Below are positions 1-6,741 of a stretch of DNA of 8,472 nucleotides, one piece after another. The first letter of the stretch is position 1. Each line of letters starts with the position of its first letter. The stretch is from Gammaproteobacteria bacterium (GTDB taxonomy: Bacteria; Pseudomonadota; Gammaproteobacteria; Eutrophobiales; Eutrophobiaceae). Under the pieces are notes generated by a model. The model was not told where the DNA came from and ran no database searches. It saw nothing but the letters and a program-made list of their open reading frames with translations. A program made the position numbers and the translations under genes. The stretch spans positions 1 to 8,472 of the forward strand of contig JAAXHV010000165.1 in NCBI GenBank assembly GCA_012270695.1. Reading direction: 5' to 3'.

Positions 1-66
1 GGGCTTGGTAAACTCGGAATGTTAGGTGCTCTGCCAGGTTACAAGTTAAAATTAAGGAAGCTCTGA
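1..66 (+). CDS. C-terminal fragment of an upstream protein (partial, start outside window)
   Basis: The reading frame starting at base 1 is open from the window edge to a TGA at 64-66, while the other two forward frames hit stops within the first 25 bases. It would give a 21-residue basic tail ending in GYKLKLRKL. It lies on the same strand as the next two genes and stops 42 bases before the next start, so it may be the end of an upstream gene in the same transcription unit. The piece is too short to name a family, and chance openness over 21 codons cannot be excluded. Confidence 0.4.
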   Translation, partial: GLGKLGMLGALPGYKLKLRKL

Positions 67-77
67 CTTAATCAGAG
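61..77 (+). terminator. Short stem-loop at the upstream stop codon, terminator-like but weak
   Basis: CTCTGA (61-66) and TCAGAG (72-77) are perfect reverse complements around a 5-base loop. The 5' arm contains the TGA stop of the upstream frame. The sequence after it is GTTTCTT, which is T-rich but not a clean T-run, and the stem is only 6 bp. It could be a weak terminator or an mRNA end structure between the upstream gene and the small gene starting at 109. Confidence 0.3.
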
Positions 78-108
78 GTTTCTTGACAGAGACCTTGAGA
101 GTTAACCG

Positions 109-456
109 TTGACAGAAACGACAGCCGGCAATAGTGATGACCCTACCCAATCCAGGGAGGCTCATGCACGCGTAAACGATGAACTGGTGTTCCTGTTCGG
201 TCAGGAAACGGTGGAGCAGGCTGAGCAGTTGGATATCGCCGACCTGAGGTTGAACGATGAGATAGTGACATGCATTGCCGACGGCATCAGGACACTCAAG
301 GAGTTACGGGATAACCCCGTTGCCCAGGTGAATTTCATCAATGGCATGGAACCCGGCGCGCGGCTGCTGCTGTGCATGTGGATTATGGATATGGGGTTGC
401 TGAAAAAAATCCAAAACCGTTCCTATTTTCTGAGGACTCGGGAGTTCCTTGAGTAA
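109..456 (+). CDS. Small soluble protein of unknown function (115 aa), coupled to the membrane TPR gene
   Basis: I do not recognise this family. The start is TTG at 109. An in-frame TAA at 103-105 rules out any earlier start, the next in-frame ATG falls near the C-terminal third, and a GAGAG purine stretch at 97-101 could act as a ribosome binding site. The protein has a polar N-terminus (about residues 1-25), then an acidic, probably helical middle (QETVEQAEQLDIADLRLNDEI) and a more hydrophobic C-terminal helix (ARLLLCMWIMDMGLLKKI). No signal peptide, clear membrane span or metal motif is visible. Its stop (TAA 454-456) overlaps the proposed TTG start of the next gene (449), suggesting translational coupling and perhaps a shared function with the membrane TPR protein. 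The overlap and steady codon use support it being real. Confidence 0.65.
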   Translation: MTETTAGNSDDPTQSREAHARVNDELVFLFGQETVEQAEQLDIADLRLNDEIVTCIADGIRTLKELRDNPVAQVNFINGMEPGARLLLCMWIMDMGLLKKIQNRSYFLRTREFLE

Positions 457-2938
457 GCCGAAAATGACCTCCAGGAAGCAGACGAGACGCCGGCGTCGCG
501 ACCAGCCGACTCCTTCGTCGAAAGAGCGTATGCGGGCGCAGCCGGACGACCTGGATCGCGACAAGACCTCCGTCCAGCCGATGCTGCAAGGCACCGGACT
601 CGCAAGACCGGACGCGCTGGGCATTTTGGGTCTCAGCCTGCTGGTGGCGGTCAGCTACTTTCCCGTGACCGCTGCGGGCTTCGTCTGGGATGATGTCATC
701 ATGACGGCATCGAAGGCCGTGCAGGAGTGGTCCGGTCTCTGGCAGCTCTGGTTCGATACCGAAAACACCTATAGAGTCGGCAACACCCGAGAGGGCCACT
801 TCTGGCCGCTCCTGTATTCGACCTTCTGGCTGGAGCACAAGCTGTGGGGGTTTGCCCCACTCGGCTACCACCTCATCAACCTGCTGCTGCACTTTGTCAA
901 CGCGTGCCTGGTGTGGAAGCTGATGAGTCGTCTGGCCGTGCCCGGAGCCTGGCTTATCGCCGCGGTATTCGCCGTTCATCCCGTCCACGTCGAAGCCGTT
1001 GCCTGGGTGATCGCGCGCAAAGACCTGCTCTTCACCCTGTTCTACCTCGCCGCGGCGTTGACCTGGCTGCGTTTCGTGGACTCCCCGCGGGCGGGGCGCT
1101 ACTTCCTGGCGCTGGCATTGTTCATGGCCGGACTGCTCTCCAAGTCCATGGCCGTGACCCTGCCCGCGGGGTTGCTGATCTGGCATTGGTGGCAGCAAGG
1201 CCGGGTGACCGCCACCGACGTGCTGCGCCTGCTGCCGTTCTTCCTCGTGGGGTTGGGCTTCGGGCTTGCCGAAATGTCGTTCTACCAGCGCCGGGAGGAC
1301 CTGTCCTTGTCTTTCGACTACTCGGCCGTTGATCGGTTGCTTATCTCGGCACACGCCCTGTGGTTCTACGCGGGCAAGTTGCTCTGGCCGACCGACCTGG
1401 CTGTGATCTATCCGCGCTGGGACATCGACCCGCTGGAGCCGTTGGGCTGGGCGCACGTGGCCGCGGCCCTGGCTGTGGCTGCGCTGCTGTGGTTATTCCG
1501 GCAGCGGATCGGTCGCGGGCCGCTGGCCGGCGCCGCGTTCTTTGCGGTGACGTTGTTGCCGGTGCTGGGCAGCGTGGACAATATCTACATGAAGTACTCC
1601 TTTGTGGCCGATCGCTATCAATATCTGGCCAGCCTGGGGCTCATCGCGGTGATCGTCGGGTGTGCGGCGTATACAGCGGACAAGCTGTCGGGGGCGTGGC
1701 GCAACGGCGGCCTGGCCGTTGCAGGCGTGGTCCTGGTCGTACTGGGTACGCTGACCTGGCGTCAGGCAGGTATCTACCGGGATGACGTCACCTTCTACCA
1801 ACACATTATTGCGCTCAATCCGGTGGCGCACGATGCGCATCTCAATCTCAGCGCCGCGTTGTCGGCGCGGGGACGAAAAGAGGAAGCCCTGGCCGCGGCG
1901 CTGACCGCGGTGGAGCAGCGTCCGGATTCTGCGGATGGGTATAACAACGTCGGTGAGGCGCTCATCGGCCTCCGTCGCTTCGATGAGGCTGAGCAGTACC
2001 TGCGGCGCGGCCAGAAAATCAATCCGCGCCACCCGAACACCCTCCTGAACCTGGTCGTTGCACTGGAACGGCAGGAGCGCTACGAGGAAGCGCTTGCAGG
2101 CTACGACGACATTCTCAAACTCAACCCCGAAGACATTAAGATCCACGTCGGCCGCGGCAGTCTCCTGGTTCGCATGCGGCGTTACGCCGAGGCCTTTGAG
2201 TCTCTGAAGCCGGCCGTCGCCCGTCCGCCGGCCTTGCCGTCCGCCCGTCCGCTGCACGCTCGGCTGCACGCCCAGATGAGCCTGGCGGCGCGCAACCTGG
2301 ATCGGCATGGCGTGGCCGAGAAACATCACCGCCGCGCCCTGGATCTCATGCCGGGGCACCCCGAACCCGTCCAGAACCTGGCCGAATCGCTCAGGGAGCA
2401 GGAATACCACGAAGAGGCGCTTGAGTGGTATGCAACGGCCATCGAACTGGACCCTCTGTTTGGCCTGGCCTATGCCGGCATGGGCGATACCCTGTTCCAC
2501 ATGCAGCGCTACGCCGAAGCGGCGGATCGCCTGCAGGAGGCCGTGCGTTTGATCTCGGACCCGCAGATGGCGTCCGCTCTACACGTCCTGCTGGCGCGTA
2601 CAGCGGAGGCGCAGGGCCAGCCCGAAACGGCAGAAGAACGGTATAAGCAGGCGCTGGACACCCAGCCACAAAACCCGGACGCCCTCAAGAATCTGATCTC
2701 GTTGTATTTCGAGCAGGAGCGCTACGAGGAGACCCTTGATTTGTTTCGGGCTCTCAGCAACGTCGAGCCCGGCAATGCGGAACTCCACGTTAACAAGGGC
2801 ATCGTGCTTGACAAACTGGGCCGAACTGACGAGGCATTACGCAGCCTCGACCAGGCGTTGTCGCTGGAACCGAACCTGGAAAAAGCACTGACGACTCGCG
2901 AGCGAATGCGGCAGGGCCTGCACGAGACCGCACCATAA
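449..2938 (+). CDS. Polytopic membrane protein with C-terminal TPR repeats (TMTC/PMT-like, GT-C fold)
   Basis: This 829-residue protein has a basic cytoplasmic N-terminus (residues 1-40, with an RRRRR run), roughly ten hydrophobic spans between about residues 56 and 437, and about ten TPR units from about 457 to the end. A W-DD motif (W80, D81, D82) follows the first span, as in GT-C glycosyltransferases. HPVHVEAVAW (177-186), KSMAVTLPAG (232-241) and DRYQYLASLG (388-397) are hallmarks of the TMTC/DUF1736-type family, whose animal members are protein O-mannosyltransferases. The bacterial role is not settled; transfer of a sugar from a lipid-linked donor to a protein or envelope polymer, with the TPR part binding the partner, is an inference. 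The start is TTG 449, with GGGAG at 440-444 upstream and overlapping the previous gene. An ATG at 464 (residue 6) is an alternative. The sequence is GC-rich throughout and has no frameshift. Confidence 0.85.
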   Translation: MSKPKMTSRKQTRRRRRDQPTPSSKERMRAQPDDLDRDKTSVQPMLQGTGLARPDALGILGLSLLVAVSYFPVTAAGFVWDDVIMTASKAVQEWSGLWQLWFDTENTYRVGNTREGHFWPLLYSTFWLEHKLWGFAPLGYHLINLLLHFVNACLVWKLMSRLAVPGAWLIAAVFAVHPVHVEAVAWVIARKDLLFTLFYLAAALTWLRFVDSPRAGRYFLALALFMAGLLSKSMAVTLPAGLLIWHWWQQGRVTATDVLRLLPFFLVGLGFGLAEMSFYQRREDLSLSFDYSAVDRLLISAHALWFYAGKLLWPTDLAVIYPRWDIDPLEPLGWAHVAAALAVAALLWLFRQRIGRGPLAGAAFFAVTLLPVLGSVDNIYMKYSFVADRYQYLASLGLIAVIVGCAAYTADKLSGAWRNGGLAVAGVVLVVLGTLTWRQAGIYRDDVTFYQHIIALNPVAHDAHLNLSAALSARGRKEEALAAALTAVEQRPDSADGYNNVGEALIGLRRFDEAEQYLRRGQKINPRHPNTLLNLVVALERQERYEEALAGYDDILKLNPEDIKIHVGRGSLLVRMRRYAEAFESLKPAVARPPALPSARPLHARLHAQMSLAARNLDRHGVAEKHHRRALDLMPGHPEPVQNLAESLREQEYHEEALEWYATAIELDPLFGLAYAGMGDTLFHMQRYAEAADRLQEAVRLISDPQMASALHVLLARTAEAQGQPETAEERYKQALDTQPQNPDALKNLISLYFEQERYEETLDLFRALSNVEPGNAELHVNKGIVLDKLGRTDEALRSLDQALSLEPNLEKALTTRERMRQGLHETAP

Positions 2939-2950
2939 TTTTGTGTTCTC

Positions 2951-4243
2951 TTATATCAGCCAATAGGGCCAGTAGAGAATTTTATTTTTTCGGTCCCAGT
3001 AAGGCAGTCCACCATAGTTGATGATGCCGAAAGGAACCTGGTATCTGCGGATAAAATAATTGAGTAATGACGTATCGATTTTACTGCGGTCGATACCAGC
3101 TTTAGCTTCAAGAGGTATCATTCGTTTACCAATGACAATGATAAAATCAATTTCGCCCTTCCTGTATTTAACTTTGCCATTGGCATCGATAGTAAATGGC
3201 TTGTAGTAACTGACCTGGGTTTTCAGCGCTTTTAACTGCAAAATCTGCCGAAGTCTGGCGTGAACATAACCCTCCACCCGGAAGCCTTTTTGCGTATCAT
3301 CTTCCAGCAGTTCTTCTCCGGTTAAATAAGTGACAATGCCGGGGTCGATATAGGAATAGTTGTTGAGGTAAGATCTCCGCTCTTCACCGATAAGAAGCGG
3401 CTTTTTTTTAATCAGGTAACCATGGTTGATAAGGTCATCAATGACTTTATTAATCTGGTCACGTCTTCTCAGCCCGGTTCTCTGGAAAACTCCCTGGTAG
3501 GCAAATTCCCTGGAGTCCAGTCTGGCCAGTTCCAGTTTAACGGTTTCTGCAGTATTGTCATTATTAACAGACTGGAGTTCAAAGCCGCGCTCCACGATCT
3601 TACGTATTTCTACCAGCTTGTCATTGTTGGAGCGTGCCAGGTGGGCCAGGGGGAAACCGCCGTAGCCCAGGTATGCGGCAATGATCCGTTTCATCTCCTC
3701 ATGAAGGTCTAAAGGTATGTCCGGTTCTCGCCCTTCTTGCCAGTTGAATAAAACATCCTGGAATTGTTGCACCCACTCTCGCTTCGCCATTTTTTCATGG
3801 CAAAGGATTTCTCCCAGGGAGAAGGGCGTCAGGGTCCAGAAGTCAGCTCGGCGTTGTAGCCTTTTCCTGGCTTCTGTTTGTAGAAACGCCGGGTTGGAAC
3901 CAGAAATAATGAAGGATGCCCGGGAATTGTCGAAAGCGTATTTTACAGCATCAAAGATAAGTTCTGATTTTTGTATCTCATCGACGAAGATGAGGCTAGG
4001 GCGTGTAGTCAGGGCGCTGAGCTGTTCATCAAGGTAACGGGTGTTCCTGGCTACTGCCTGGCGAAATTGTATGTCATCTCCATTATAGGTAAATATCCGA
4101 TAATTTCTTTCCAGTTTTTTCAACACCTGCCTGATAAGCGTTGTCTTGCCTGAACCGACGGTGCCAGCCAGAATCAACCCTGAAGGTGGATCTGGCTTGA
4201 AATAACGCAGCAAATAATCCTGTAATTCCCGATAGATATACAT
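2951..4243 (-). CDS. AAA-type ATPase with C-terminal nuclease-like domain (AAA_14/DUF4143 family)
   Basis: This 430-residue protein has a clear P-loop domain: Walker A GTVGSGKT (27-34), Walker B LIFVDE (84-89) and a sensor-like SGSN (114-117). A winged-helix-like stretch follows (about 245-285, RRRDQINKVIDDLINHGYL). The C-terminal region has E324, then GEIDF with D366, then LEAK with E379 and K381. That spacing matches a PD-(D/E)xK nuclease fold, as often seen in DUF4143-type ATPases. Family members are common, patchily distributed and mostly of unknown role; DNA binding, defence or toxin-like functions have been suggested but not shown here. It stands alone, converging on the TPR gene with a 12-base gap. 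Its DNA is AT-richer than the TPR gene, which suggests acquisition by transfer. The ATG at 4243 has no Shine-Dalgarno next to it; a hairpin-forming repeat directly precedes it. Confidence 0.85.
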   Translation of the reverse strand: MYIYRELQDYLLRYFKPDPPSGLILAGTVGSGKTTLIRQVLKKLERNYRIFTYNGDDIQFRQAVARNTRYLDEQLSALTTRPSLIFVDEIQKSELIFDAVKYAFDNSRASFIISGSNPAFLQTEARKRLQRRADFWTLTPFSLGEILCHEKMAKREWVQQFQDVLFNWQEGREPDIPLDLHEEMKRIIAAYLGYGGFPLAHLARSNNDKLVEIRKIVERGFELQSVNNDNTAETVKLELARLDSREFAYQGVFQRTGLRRRDQINKVIDDLINHGYLIKKKPLLIGEERRSYLNNYSYIDPGIVTYLTGEELLEDDTQKGFRVEGYVHARLRQILQLKALKTQVSYYKPFTIDANGKVKYRKGEIDFIIVIGKRMIPLEAKAGIDRSKIDTSLLNYFIRRYQVPFGIINYGGLPYWDRKNKILYWPYWLI

Positions 4244-4244
4244 A

Positions 4245-4282
4245 TCTGGAGATTTTATTCTTTTTTTTAAAAAATCTCCAGA
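4245..4282 (-). repeat. Perfect 12-bp inverted repeat in the ATPase leader
   Basis: TCTGGAGATTTT (4245-4256) is the exact reverse complement of AAAATCTCCAGA (4271-4282), with a 14-base T-rich spacer. The left arm ends one base before the ATPase start codon at 4243. In the transcript the two arms could pair, placing the AUG just after a hairpin whose 5' arm carries GGAG. This could be an operator for a dimeric repressor, perhaps the ATPase itself, or a translation-control hairpin. Confidence 0.7.
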
Positions 4283-4287
4283 GATTT
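4272..4287. promoter_or_regulatory. Palindrome AAATCTC-CA-GAGATTT, possible operator of the ATPase gene
   Basis: Bases 4272-4278 (AAATCTC) and 4281-4287 (GAGATTT) are perfect reverse complements separated by CA. The palindrome overlaps the right arm of the 12-bp repeat, so the AATCTCCAGA word occurs at both ends of the leader in opposite orientation. A partial third copy (AATCTCGATTT) lies at 4305-4315. A possible -10 (TATTAT on the minus strand, 4289-4294) sits just upstream of the palindrome, so a bound protein could block transcription start. The -35 is not convincing. Confidence 0.45.
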
Positions 4288-4321
4288 GATAATAAATTTT
4301 GTAGAATCTCGATTTCCCGCC

Positions 4322-5299
4322 CTAATAGGCGGCATACCCGGCACAGACTTCCGCTAACAAGCGCAAATTACAATTGCCCCCTGACAGTATCCCGACAACC
4401 GTTTTCCCCTTGAGTTGCTCACGCAGTTTCCAGGCGGCGGCGGTTGCCGCCGCGCCGGACGGTTCGGCCAGGTTGTGCGTTGTCTCAAGCAGCCAGGCCA
4501 TGGCCTGCTTGAGTTCATCGTTGGTTACCAGAACTATGTCGTGGACCAGTCGATGCATGATATCCATTGTCATTTGCGCCGGCGCCCGTGTTGCCAGACC
4601 CTCGGCAATGGTGTCGAGTGAATCGTACTGGATGATTTTGCCGGTTTTGAAGGACTCCGCCACCGCGGGCGCCCCGGCGGATTGAACTCCTATCACCTGT
4701 GTTGCGGGGTTGCGCCTTGCCGCGACGATGGCCGTACCGCAGATACCACTGCCGAGCCCAATGGGAACAAGCGCCACGTCAGGCGCCGGTTCCTGGTCGA
4801 ATATCTCGTCGGCCATGGTGCCGACCCCGGCGATCAGCATGGGTTCATTGGCGGAATGCACGTAACGCAGTCCTTTCTCCTGTGTCAGTTGCTCACAGTA
4901 GTCCTTCGCATCGTCAAAATCCCTGCCGTATTCGATCAGTTCCGCGCCGAGGGCGCGCATGGACTGGTTTTTCCCCGGATTGTTGTGTTCCGGCACGACC
5001 AGGGTGCACACGACGCCGAACTGCCGCGCCGCATAAGCCAGTGACTGTCCGTGATTGCCGGTGGTACAACTGATGATACCCCGTTGCTTCTGCTCTGCGG
5101 ACAGGCGACTCACCAGGTTGATACCGCCGCGCACCTTGAACGCCCCGGTGGGCTGGTGGTTCTCGTGCTTCAGCAGGTAACGGAAACCGAGACGCTGTTT
5201 CAGCAACGGCCATTCGTTCAGCAGGGTGGGGCGCAGGTACCGGTATATCCGCTCGCGGGCCTGGGTTACGTCACTATAATTAACAGGGAGTGTCTTCAA
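4322..5299 (-). CDS. PLP-dependent serine/threonine dehydratase (fold type II), no ACT domain
   Basis: This 325-residue enzyme should deaminate L-serine and/or L-threonine to a 2-oxo acid and ammonia. The Schiff-base lysine is K55 in PTGAFKVRGG (50-59). GNHGQS (81-86) matches the substrate-binding asparagine loop, GLGSGICGT (181-189) is the phosphate-binding loop, and LSGGN (305-309) is the ring-nitrogen loop typical of the threonine dehydratase branch. The length fits a catabolic enzyme, because the C-terminal ACT-type regulatory domain of biosynthetic IlvA is missing. The start is TTG at 5299. An in-frame TAA lies just upstream and no other start occurs early, so TTG is forced; the AAGA before it is a weak ribosome site. 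It lies 65 bases downstream of the desaturase on the same strand, so the two may be co-transcribed. Near a sarcosine oxidase gene it may remove serine made from glycine. A hydroxyectoine-type dehydratase (EutB-like) is an alternative. Confidence 0.85.
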   Translation of the reverse strand: MKTLPVNYSDVTQARERIYRYLRPTLLNEWPLLKQRLGFRYLLKHENHQPTGAFKVRGGINLVSRLSAEQKQRGIISCTTGNHGQSLAYAARQFGVVCTLVVPEHNNPGKNQSMRALGAELIEYGRDFDDAKDYCEQLTQEKGLRYVHSANEPMLIAGVGTMADEIFDQEPAPDVALVPIGLGSGICGTAIVAARRNPATQVIGVQSAGAPAVAESFKTGKIIQYDSLDTIAEGLATRAPAQMTMDIMHRLVHDIVLVTNDELKQAMAWLLETTHNLAEPSGAAATAAAWKLREQLKGKTVVGILSGGNCNLRLLAEVCAGYAAY

Positions 5300-5364
5300 G
5301 ATGATATCTTACCAATGGATGCGACTACGAAGCGTCAGGATAGCGGATTGGTGTAATATCCGGG

Positions 5365-6330
5365 TTATAGTCCCGGCTCCAGTCCGTGCAGACTGCGGCG
5401 AAATATATCTTTGTGGGCGTCAAAGTAACCATGCGCAATATTCTTATGATGCTGTTTTATCTCATTATAGAACGCCGGTAAAGCATGAAAAGGAACCGAT
5501 GGCGATAAATGATGTTCCGCATGGTAGGGCATATTCCAGGCAAGCCAACGTAATAGCGGGTTGACCAATGTTGTCCGGGTGTTCTCCAATAAGTTTGTGT
5601 TGTTGACCGGCCGCCCGACGTGTTCGGACATGCGCACCATACGCATATAAGGTTCAGCCAGTAACCTGGGAAAAAGCCAATAATACAATGGCGCGGTTGA
5701 ATTATAAATTACCATACAGGCGCCAATCGATATATAAATCAACAACATTGCCCAAGCTTCAACGATAACTTTCCAGCGCTCTGCATGAGGCAGGAATAAT
5801 TTTTCTTCTCGCGTAATGATGCCACACAGGTGAATCACAAAAGGCTTTAAAAATCCCCACCAATAGGGCAGGGAGGACAGGTATAGGAAATAACCGAACA
5901 GGTTTTTGGGTTGCGCGATCAATTCAGGGTCTCGCAGCCTGTTCTGTGTATAAGAATGGTGTGCCGTATGTTCCCAGCGGAAATAGACATTAGGAAGCAT
6001 AATGATGGCGCCGAAAATCCACCCGAAAAAGTCGTTCAGCCAACGCGTCCTGAAAGCGGTGCGATGCGTGAATTCGTGCTGGGGGGAGAATAAATGGACG
6101 ATACCCACTCCGTGTAAAAACATGGCAGGCACAAGGAAAATTGAACCAACTGACAGGTAAACCAGGCAACCCGTAATCGAAATGATGGAAAAATGTCGCA
6201 GCAGATACAGCCAGGCATGTCTGTCGGTCCTGCACATCAGCGCCCGAAGTCGCTTACGCTGCACAATATCCTTCACCTGGTGTATATGTTCTAAAGCCAT
6301 GGAATCTGGTTCGGCATGTAAATGTTGCAC
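5365..6330 (-). CDS. Membrane di-iron fatty acid desaturase-family oxygenase (possibly MocD-like demethylase)
   Basis: This 321-residue integral membrane protein carries the three histidine clusters of the desaturase superfamily: HEFTH (85-89), HTAHH (121-125) and HAEHH (270-274), plus a lone H237 that may be a further ligand. Hydrophobic stretches at about 46-80, 101-113, 144-166 and 191-209 would hold the active site on the cytoplasmic side. Family members use a di-iron centre and O2, with electrons from a ferredoxin, to desaturate, hydroxylate or demethylate. The divergent neighbour is a small Rieske ferredoxin, a pairing like MocD/MocE of rhizopine catabolism, so an oxidative demethylase is plausible. 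A lipid desaturase remains the alternative. The longest start is GTG 6330; ATG 6300 (residue 11) is equally possible and fits better with the proposed promoter. Neither has a Shine-Dalgarno. Confidence 0.8.
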   Translation of the reverse strand: MQHLHAEPDSMALEHIHQVKDIVQRKRLRALMCRTDRHAWLYLLRHFSIISITGCLVYLSVGSIFLVPAMFLHGVGIVHLFSPQHEFTHRTAFRTRWLNDFFGWIFGAIIMLPNVYFRWEHTAHHSYTQNRLRDPELIAQPKNLFGYFLYLSSLPYWWGFLKPFVIHLCGIITREEKLFLPHAERWKVIVEAWAMLLIYISIGACMVIYNSTAPLYYWLFPRLLAEPYMRMVRMSEHVGRPVNNTNLLENTRTTLVNPLLRWLAWNMPYHAEHHLSPSVPFHALPAFYNEIKQHHKNIAHGYFDAHKDIFRRSLHGLEPGL

Positions 6331-6331
6331 A

Positions 6332-6359
6332 ATAATAAACTATTTTGTATATTGTACAA
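6332..6359 (-). promoter_or_regulatory. Possible promoter of the desaturase gene, with a TTGTA-N5-TACAA inverted repeat at its -35
   Basis: On the minus strand, TTGTAC (6354-6359) and TATTAT (6332-6337) are separated by 16 bases, a plausible sigma-70 arrangement with a good -10 and a poor -35 (only TTG matches). Transcription would begin near 6325, downstream of most of the GTG start codon, which favours the ATG at 6300. The -35 is inside an inverted repeat, TTGTA (6345-6349) and TACAA (6355-6359), that could be a regulator site. The region is AT-rich, so chance matches are likely. Confidence 0.35.
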
Positions 6360-6394
6360 CAAATTTATTCGTTAATAATTCTAAATCGGCAGTC

Positions 6395-6421
6395 AATTAT
6401 CTTAATTATCAAATAATTATC
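6395..6421 (+). repeat. Three direct copies of AATTATC before the Rieske gene
   Basis: AATTATC occurs at 6395-6401, 6404-6410 and 6415-6421, the last copy ending 5 bases before the Rieske ATG. Spacing is 9 and 11 bases. The 96-base divergent spacer is very AT-rich, so part of this may be composition, but three exact heptamers in 27 bases suggest a binding site array or promoter element. No Shine-Dalgarno is seen between the repeats and the ATG. Confidence 0.4.
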
Positions 6422-6426
6422 ATTAA

Positions 6427-6741
6427 ATGTCCGGAGATTGGCACATTATAGCCTGTTGCGATGATATTGAAGACGGCGACGGCATTACGGTAGAAATTGG
6501 AAATAAGGTAATTGCTGTTTTTCGTTGCGGACAAAATTACTATGCAACAGACGGTCATTGTACCCATGCCAGGGCGCCCCTGGTTGATGGTTATCTGGAT
6601 GGTGAAATTATTGAATGCCCGTTGCACCAGGGAAGATTTGATCTGCGTAACGGCAAGGCGCTGTGCTCACCGGCAACAAGAGACTTGAAGACTTATTCAG
6701 TCAGGACTGTGAATGGCGAGATACTGGTCAGGATGGATTGA
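6427..6741 (+). CDS. Small Rieske [2Fe-2S] ferredoxin (MocE-like)
   Basis: This 104-residue soluble protein is a single Rieske domain, the usual size for oxygenase-linked Rieske ferredoxins. The cluster ligands are visible as C45-T-H47 and C63-P-L-H66, with the CTH...CPLHQGRFD spacing of the ferredoxin type. There is no membrane anchor, so it is a cytoplasmic electron carrier. It most likely passes single electrons to the membrane di-iron oxygenase encoded divergently 96 bases away; this is inferred from position and from the MocD/MocE precedent. A ferredoxin reductase is needed but is not seen in the window. The start is ATG 6427, with no clear Shine-Dalgarno. The last ten codons, including the TGA stop, are tandemly duplicated directly downstream, with TGG instead of TGA in the second copy. 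Confidence 0.88.
   Translation: MSGDWHIIACCDDIEDGDGITVEIGNKVIAVFRCGQNYYATDGHCTHARAPLVDGYLDGEIIECPLHQGRFDLRNGKALCSPATRDLKTYSVRTVNGEILVRMD

Noticed and set aside
383..1456. Long minus-strand open frame of 357 codons opposite the TPR membrane gene
   Set aside because: It is antisense to a well-supported gene in GC-rich DNA, where long shadow frames are expected. Its product is rich in H, Q, R, P and G with no domain-like order.
1493..2500. Second long minus-strand open frame of 335 codons
   Set aside because: It lies wholly opposite the TPR half of the same gene and mirrors its repeat codons; no recognisable protein features.
4245..4282. The 12-bp inverted repeat as terminal repeats of an insertion sequence
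   Set aside because: The arms are 14 bases apart with nothing between them, no transposase is near and no target duplication is seen; a leader hairpin or operator is simpler.
4317..4332. CCGCC/GGCGG hairpin at the dehydratase stop codon as a terminator
   Set aside because: The stem is only 5 bp, overlaps the stop codon and has no T-run after it on the minus strand.
4682..5073. Plus-strand open frames opposite the dehydratase gene
   Set aside because: The minus strand encodes a complete PLP enzyme with all key motifs; these frames have no supporting features.
5351..5382. CCGGG/CCCGG inverted repeat at the end of the desaturase gene as a terminator
   Set aside because: The stem is 5 bp and the following minus-strand sequence is not T-rich, so termination between the two genes is not supported.
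6395..6421. AATTATC repeats as a CRISPR array or replication iterons
   Set aside because: The units are only 7 bases with spacers of 2-4 bases, in a short AT-rich promoter region with no cas or replication gene nearby.
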